This document shows positions 60,245 through 64,000 of a stretch of DNA of 64,000 bases, in pieces; position 1 is the stretch's first letter, and each line of letters opens with the position of its first letter. This DNA comes from Bradyrhizobium sp. CSA207. Its GTDB lineage: Bacteria > Pseudomonadota > Alphaproteobacteria > Rhizobiales > Xanthobacteraceae. The translations under genes were made by a program, and so were the position numbers. The notes beneath the pieces were generated by a model. It saw nothing but the letters and a program-made list of their open reading frames with translations, was not told the DNA's origin and did no database searches. The stretch is taken from the NCBI RefSeq assembly GCF_029051685.1, contig NZ_JAACFT010000014.1, positions 1-64,000 on the forward strand, in the 5' to 3' direction.

Positions 60245-63125
60245 GCCGAGGCCAAATGGGTGTTCTGTGGCGAGCCGCGACGGACCAGGCCCAATTATCG
60301 ATACCGAACCAGTCCCGGACGAATTTTCCTTCGGGCCATTTCGCGTTGTTACGCGCGCTCGCCTCCTGGAGCGCGATGGTACGCCGACCTCGCTTGGCAG
60401 TCGTGCATTCGATCTTCTCTGTATATTGGTCAATCGCCCTGGCGAAGTCGTTGGCAAAGCCGAACTCATGGCTAAGGCTTGGCCCGGTCTAACCGTCGAC
60501 GAGAGCAGCCTGCGCTTCCATATCACTCAGTTAAGGCGTGCGTTGGGAGACAGCCAGGACGGCGCGCCTTATGTCGCGAATGTCCCCGGGCGCGGCTACT
60601 GCTTCGTGGCGCAGGTCGGCCGCGCCGCGTCACCGCCGAAGCAGGCATTCCTTGGGGAAGGAACGCCAAATCCTCACCTTCCGGTCGGGCCAGCCCGCAT
60701 CATTGGACGGGAAGCAGACATCGTCGCGCTCATCGATCGCCTGACCGCACGTCGGTTCGTCACGCTTCGCGGCCCCGGAGGAATCGGCAAGACGACGCTC
60801 GCGGTCGCCGTCGCGCATAAAATTGGAAACCGGTTCAGAGACGGCGTCCGATTCCTTGACCTCTGCAGTCTCAAGGACCCGCAACACGTCGTCTTCGCCG
60901 TGGCGTCAGCGCTCGGCATGTTCGTTCCGGCCGGAGATCCCAGTTCTCGGCTGATTGAGTCACTCAAGGACCGGCAGATTCTGCTGGTGTTCGACAGCTG
61001 CGAGCACCTCGTGGAGGGAGTCGCGCGCCTTGCCGAACAGATCTACCAGCATGCCTCGAGCGTTTCTCTCCTGACGACCAGTCGTGAATCGCTTGAGGTG
61101 GCAGGTGAGTTCGTACTCGCAATCGCGCCGCTAGAAAGTCCCCCCGAAAACCTCGGCAGCAAAGCCGAGCTTGCAAAGTACCCCTCTACTCGGCTCTTCG
61201 TGGAGTGTGCTGTGGCGGCTGGTCGTAGTCCGCCTTTCACGGATGCCGAAGCTAAGATCATAGGCCGCATCTGCCGCAAGCTCGACGGGTTACCCCTCGC
61301 GATTGAACTAGTCGCCAGCCGGCTTTCGGCGCATGGCTTGATCGAGATAGACGAACTCATTGAGGGGAGACTTCGCCTTGCCTGGCGTGGGCGCCGTACT
61401 GCGCCGCTCCGCCACCAGTCGCTAAGTGCGGCGTTGGACTGGAGCTACGAACTCATCTCGCCGGCCGAGCGTAGCTTGCTAGAGAGTCTCAGCGTGTTTC
61501 CTGGCCAATTCACACTTCAGGGCGCTAGTGCGCTTGCAAGCGACTCTCACGAGCCCAAGGAAACCACCGGTGTTTTAGAGCAGTTAATCGCCAAGTCTCT
61601 GGTGTCGAGCCGTCCCAAGGCCGGCCAACCGCTCTTTCGGCTGCTGGATACCACCCGGGCGTACGCGAAGGAAAAGCTCGCTGCATCTGGCGCGGCGAAC
61701 GCGGCTGGTCTGAGGCACGCGAAATACGTACATCAGGCGTTAACGCCCCGCTCCTATGAACCGGGGGGAGAGCGACCGGGTGGTTGGGCTCATCGAGCGG
61801 AACTGCTGTCGGATGCCCGGGCGGCATTGGGGTGGGCTTACTCCGACGCCGCGGACTATGACCCTGAATTCCAAATATCCCTCGCATCCGTCTGTGCGCG
61901 GCTGTTTGTAGAACTAAACCTGCTTGAGGAATGTCGCGTATGGGCGGGTCGTGCGCTGGCCGTTTCGGAAAACGCTCTTAAGGATGGGGCCACGAAAGTG
62001 GAGCTACTGTGGGCTTTCGGGCACGCTGCGATGTCGACGGCGCGGAGCAGCAAAGAGAGTGAAGCAGCGTTGTGGCGCGGTCTGAAGCTGGCGCAAGAGA
62101 TTGGCGATCTCCAGAACCAATTCCGGCTGCTCAGCCGACTACACGCCTTGCACCGCCGAACCGGAGATCCGCGATCGCTTCTCGAGGTCTCGTTGCTCGC
62201 CGAAGCCGTCGCGATCGAAATCGATGATCCGGCAGCGCTGGCCCGCGCACAATCCTTCCTTGGAGACGCCTACCACTTGAGTGGTGATCAGCGGCGTGCT
62301 TGGGAGCTGCAGCAAGCGGGGGCGGCCGCGGACGCCGCGATTCCAAATCTGCCGGTAGACCACTTTGCGAGTCCTCGCGGCGCGCAAAACCTGTCGTGTA
62401 CTAACTTGTGGCTCCTTGGCTTTCCGGACCAAGCGATTGCTGTCGCGAACCGCTTAGCCGAGCCGAGCTCAAATTCCGACCTTGTATTGTACTGCGGAGG
62501 ACTCTGTTTCGCTGCCCGCATCTATCACTGGGTCGGAGAGTTGAGCAGGCTGGAGGAGGTAATTGACCGGCTAGAAAACTACTCGCGCAAGCATCGGTTT
62601 GGGCCATTGCTCACGGGCTCCCGCGCGTTGAGAGGTGTTCTGCATGTTGCACTCGGTGCCGTGGACGAAGGTGTCAAGCTACTCCAGCCGGGGTTACTTG
62701 GCATGATCGCTGATCGTTTCGAGGTCCATAGCGGGCCCGTGGCAATCGCGCTGGCCGAGGGGATTGCGGCGCTGGGGCGGCCAGCGGATGCTCTCGCCTC
62801 GATAAACGCACGGATCGACGCTACCGCGGCGGCACAGGGCGACAGCTGGGAGATGCCGGAATTTATGCGCGTTCGGGGCGAGTTGCGGGCGCGAAACGGT
62901 GACTCATCGGGGGCAGAACAGGACTTTCTCGCCGCAATGGATTTGGCAGAACGACAATCGGCCTTGTCTTGGCGGCTCCGGGCCGCCTCCAGCTGGGTGC
63001 GCCACGCACGATATGGTGAGGCCGCGGCCATGGCCGTCGCTGAGTTACAGCGAACCTATGAACGCTTCGAGGAAGGGTTTGATACGGCAGACCTGCGCGC
63101 CGCCCGAGATCTTCTGCAGCGCTAG
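60234..63125 (+). CDS. Giant regulator 2: OmpR-type wHTH + STAND ATPase + TPR-like
   Basis: The 963-residue protein is a paralogue of regulator 1. The winged helix is at about 31-127 (FSFGPFRVVTRARLLERDG, SRAFDLLCILVNRPGEVVGKAELMAKAWPGLTVDESSLRFHITQLRRALGD, YVANVPGRGYCF). The NTPase has Walker A GPGGIGKTT at 180-188, ILLVFDSCEHLVEG, and the LDTTRAYAKEKLAASG segment that ends such domains. The C-terminal third is helical repeats (TPR-like). It starts on ATG at 60234, but the first 25 residues are not conserved. It is a likely ligand-controlled transcription activator of the flanking genes. Confidence 0.9.
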   Translation: MLHQPRPNGCSVASRDGPGPIIDTEPVPDEFSFGPFRVVTRARLLERDGTPTSLGSRAFDLLCILVNRPGEVVGKAELMAKAWPGLTVDESSLRFHITQLRRALGDSQDGAPYVANVPGRGYCFVAQVGRAASPPKQAFLGEGTPNPHLPVGPARIIGREADIVALIDRLTARRFVTLRGPGGIGKTTLAVAVAHKIGNRFRDGVRFLDLCSLKDPQHVVFAVASALGMFVPAGDPSSRLIESLKDRQILLVFDSCEHLVEGVARLAEQIYQHASSVSLLTTSRESLEVAGEFVLAIAPLESPPENLGSKAELAKYPSTRLFVECAVAAGRSPPFTDAEAKIIGRICRKLDGLPLAIELVASRLSAHGLIEIDELIEGRLRLAWRGRRTAPLRHQSLSAALDWSYELISPAERSLLESLSVFPGQFTLQGASALASDSHEPKETTGVLEQLIAKSLVSSRPKAGQPLFRLLDTTRAYAKEKLAASGAANAAGLRHAKYVHQALTPRSYEPGGERPGGWAHRAELLSDARAALGWAYSDAADYDPEFQISLASVCARLFVELNLLEECRVWAGRALAVSENALKDGATKVELLWAFGHAAMSTARSSKESEAALWRGLKLAQEIGDLQNQFRLLSRLHALHRRTGDPRSLLEVSLLAEAVAIEIDDPAALARAQSFLGDAYHLSGDQRRAWELQQAGAAADAAIPNLPVDHFASPRGAQNLSCTNLWLLGFPDQAIAVANRLAEPSSNSDLVLYCGGLCFAARIYHWVGELSRLEEVIDRLENYSRKHRFGPLLTGSRALRGVLHVALGAVDEGVKLLQPGLLGMIADRFEVHSGPVAIALAEGIAALGRPADALASINARIDATAAAQGDSWEMPEFMRVRGELRARNGDSSGAEQDFLAAMDLAERQSALSWRLRAASSWVRHARYGEAAAMAVAELQRTYERFEEGFDTADLRAARDLLQR

Positions 63126-63269
63126 TATTGACGGAGGACGGCGGCACGCGCCCCTGCCGACGCTTGCAACATACAGCACAAGGTCTTGGCACCAACAGTG
63201 GCAATTGGTGATGGACCTTGGCAGGCCGTGGTGTCGAAGGTCACAGGCCGGCCGCTCGATTTGTCGCCG

Positions 63270-63304
63270 CTCGCAACGTCTAACGGTGTCTCACAACCCA
63301 TAAC
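63270..63304 (+). promoter_or_regulatory. Tandem 10-bp repeat operator, site e (epoxide hydrolase)
   Basis: CTCGC at 63270 and CTAAC at 63280 are followed at the same 10-bp spacing by CTCAC (63290) and ATAAC (63300), each one base off CTAAC. It ends 88 bases before the epoxide hydrolase start. The rest of the 63126-63391 gap has no gene. Confidence 0.68.
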
Positions 63305-63391
63305 GGGCATTTTCCCTGCTTCTGCGCGAACGTGGTCTGGGGCCAATTTCCAGTCTGGTCCGCGCAATTCAATGAGGTCAGGAGAAACGCG

Positions 63392-64000
63392 ATGCGCAAG
63401 CCGCAAGGTTTCGAAGTCACCAATCCGGACCGGCGCCAGTTCTTGAGCACGGCAGCCGCGGGGATTGCGGCGGCAGGCGCCGCGAGCCTGTTTTCCGCCT
63501 ATCCGTCGCAGGCTGCCTCGAACGACGGCATCCGCCCGTTCCATATTCATGTCCCGGAGGCGGAGTTGATGGATCTGCGCAAGCGCCTGGCGGCGACCCG
63601 GTGGCCTGACAAAGAGACCGTCGCTGATGAGTCCCAGGGCGTGCAACTGGCGGCCATGCAGGAAATCGTGCACTACTGGCACAAGGACCATGACTGGCGG
63701 AAGATCGAGGCGCGGCTCAATGCTCTGCCGCAATTCGTCACCGAGATCGACAGCCTGGACATTCACTTCATTCACGTCCGTTCGAAGCATGAGAACGCAT
63801 TACCGCTCATCGTCACGCATGGCTGGCCGGGGTCGGTCATCGAGCAGCTCAAGATCATCGATCCGCTGACCAATCCTACGGCGCACGGCGGCAATGCGTC
63901 GGATGCATTCCATCTGGTGATTCCGTCCTTGCCGGGTTACGGCTTTTCGGGAAAGCCGGCTGCGACCGGCTGGGATCCTGCGCATATCGCCCGCGCTTGG
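63392..64000 (+). CDS. Tat-exported epoxide hydrolase (5' part)
   Basis: The frame is open from ATG 63392 to the window end (203 residues visible). It begins with a Tat signal (NPDRRQFLSTAAAGIAAAGAASLFSA). The N-terminal epoxide hydrolase domain follows (IRPFHIHVPEAELMDLRKRLAATRWPD...WRKIEARLNALPQFVTEIDSLDIHFIHV). Then comes the start of the alpha/beta hydrolase core with the oxyanion motif HGWPGSV near residue 150. It would open epoxides to diols in the periplasm. The catalytic aspartate is beyond the window. Confidence 0.88.
   Translation, partial: MRKPQGFEVTNPDRRQFLSTAAAGIAAAGAASLFSAYPSQAASNDGIRPFHIHVPEAELMDLRKRLAATRWPDKETVADESQGVQLAAMQEIVHYWHKDHDWRKIEARLNALPQFVTEIDSLDIHFIHVRSKHENALPLIVTHGWPGSVIEQLKIIDPLTNPTAHGGNASDAFHLVIPSLPGYGFSGKPAATGWDPAHIARAW

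Overview
The window is GC-rich alphaproteobacterial DNA, most likely a plasmid of the Bradyrhizobium/Nitrobacter/Afipia group (Nitrobacteraceae). A complete repABC cassette on the minus strand, with its antisense RNA and four copies of one 16-bp parS palindrome, marks a replicon of the class found in Rhizobiales. Several tiny conserved genes (zinc ribbons, DUF6894, 55- to 75-residue proteins) look like Bradyrhizobium genes. No conjugation genes were seen. The organism assignment is inference from gene content.

Layout. 1-3.2 kb: a DUF736 fragment cut off at a cluster of TTATGCG[G/T]AG repeats, with a group II intron and its reverse transcriptase in its leader. 3.2-9.8 kb: small hypothetical genes, repC, repB, repA and a largely gene-free parS region. 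9.8-14.0 kb: a VapBC toxin-antitoxin pair, an RHE_PE00001-family gene, a DUF2285 gene and an AbiE-type pair. 14.2-28.7 kb: a leftward backbone block (DUF736, ArdC antirestriction protein, three unassigned proteins, DUF7007, a ParB-like protein, a 1700-residue methylase/helicase, DUF1419, a toprim protein and a 58-residue gene). Such genes sit together on alphaproteobacterial plasmids and integrative elements. 29.1-31.8 kb: broken copper/TonB genes and about 1 kb without genes. 31.8-41.9 kb: an arsenic island with arsR, arsenite oxidase aioBA, an ars operon (ArsR-ArsC fusion, a second thiol-phosphatase ArsC, an aquaporin, a glutaredoxin-type ArsC), pstS, a third arsR and arsH. 42-47 kb: scars and fragments, namely a tRNA-Lys 3' half, an exonuclease fragment, DUF1269 and HdeD remnants, and pieces of DipZ, IstA and Ku, interleaved with two paralogous 55-residue genes and an intact CYTH-CHAD gene. 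47-64 kb: an MBL hydrolase, a MIase-like protein, an NmrA-type reductase, a nitrilase, a LysR regulator, an EmrAB-type pump, a LolA-like protein of unknown role, two very large paralogous regulators (OmpR-type DNA-binding domain, STAND ATPase, TPR-like C-terminus), a four-gene cluster of small proteins, and the start of a Tat-exported epoxide hydrolase.

How the genes work together. In the arsenic island, AioBA would oxidise periplasmic arsenite to arsenate, the ArsC enzymes reduce intracellular arsenate, the aquaporin lets arsenite leave, and ArsH acts on organoarsenicals. Two arsR promoters carry the same 18-bp operator TGTCG-N8-CGACA, and pstS carries a one-mismatch version, which suggests one shared regulon.

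The most novel signal is in the last 14 kb. Five promoter regions (nitrilase/LysR, EmrA, the LolA-like gene, the small-gene cluster, the epoxide hydrolase) carry tandem CTAAC units at exact 10-bp spacing, capped upstream by CTCGC or a close variant and always oriented the same way relative to the gene. I infer a detoxification regulon read by one or both giant OmpR-STAND-TPR regulators encoded in its middle.
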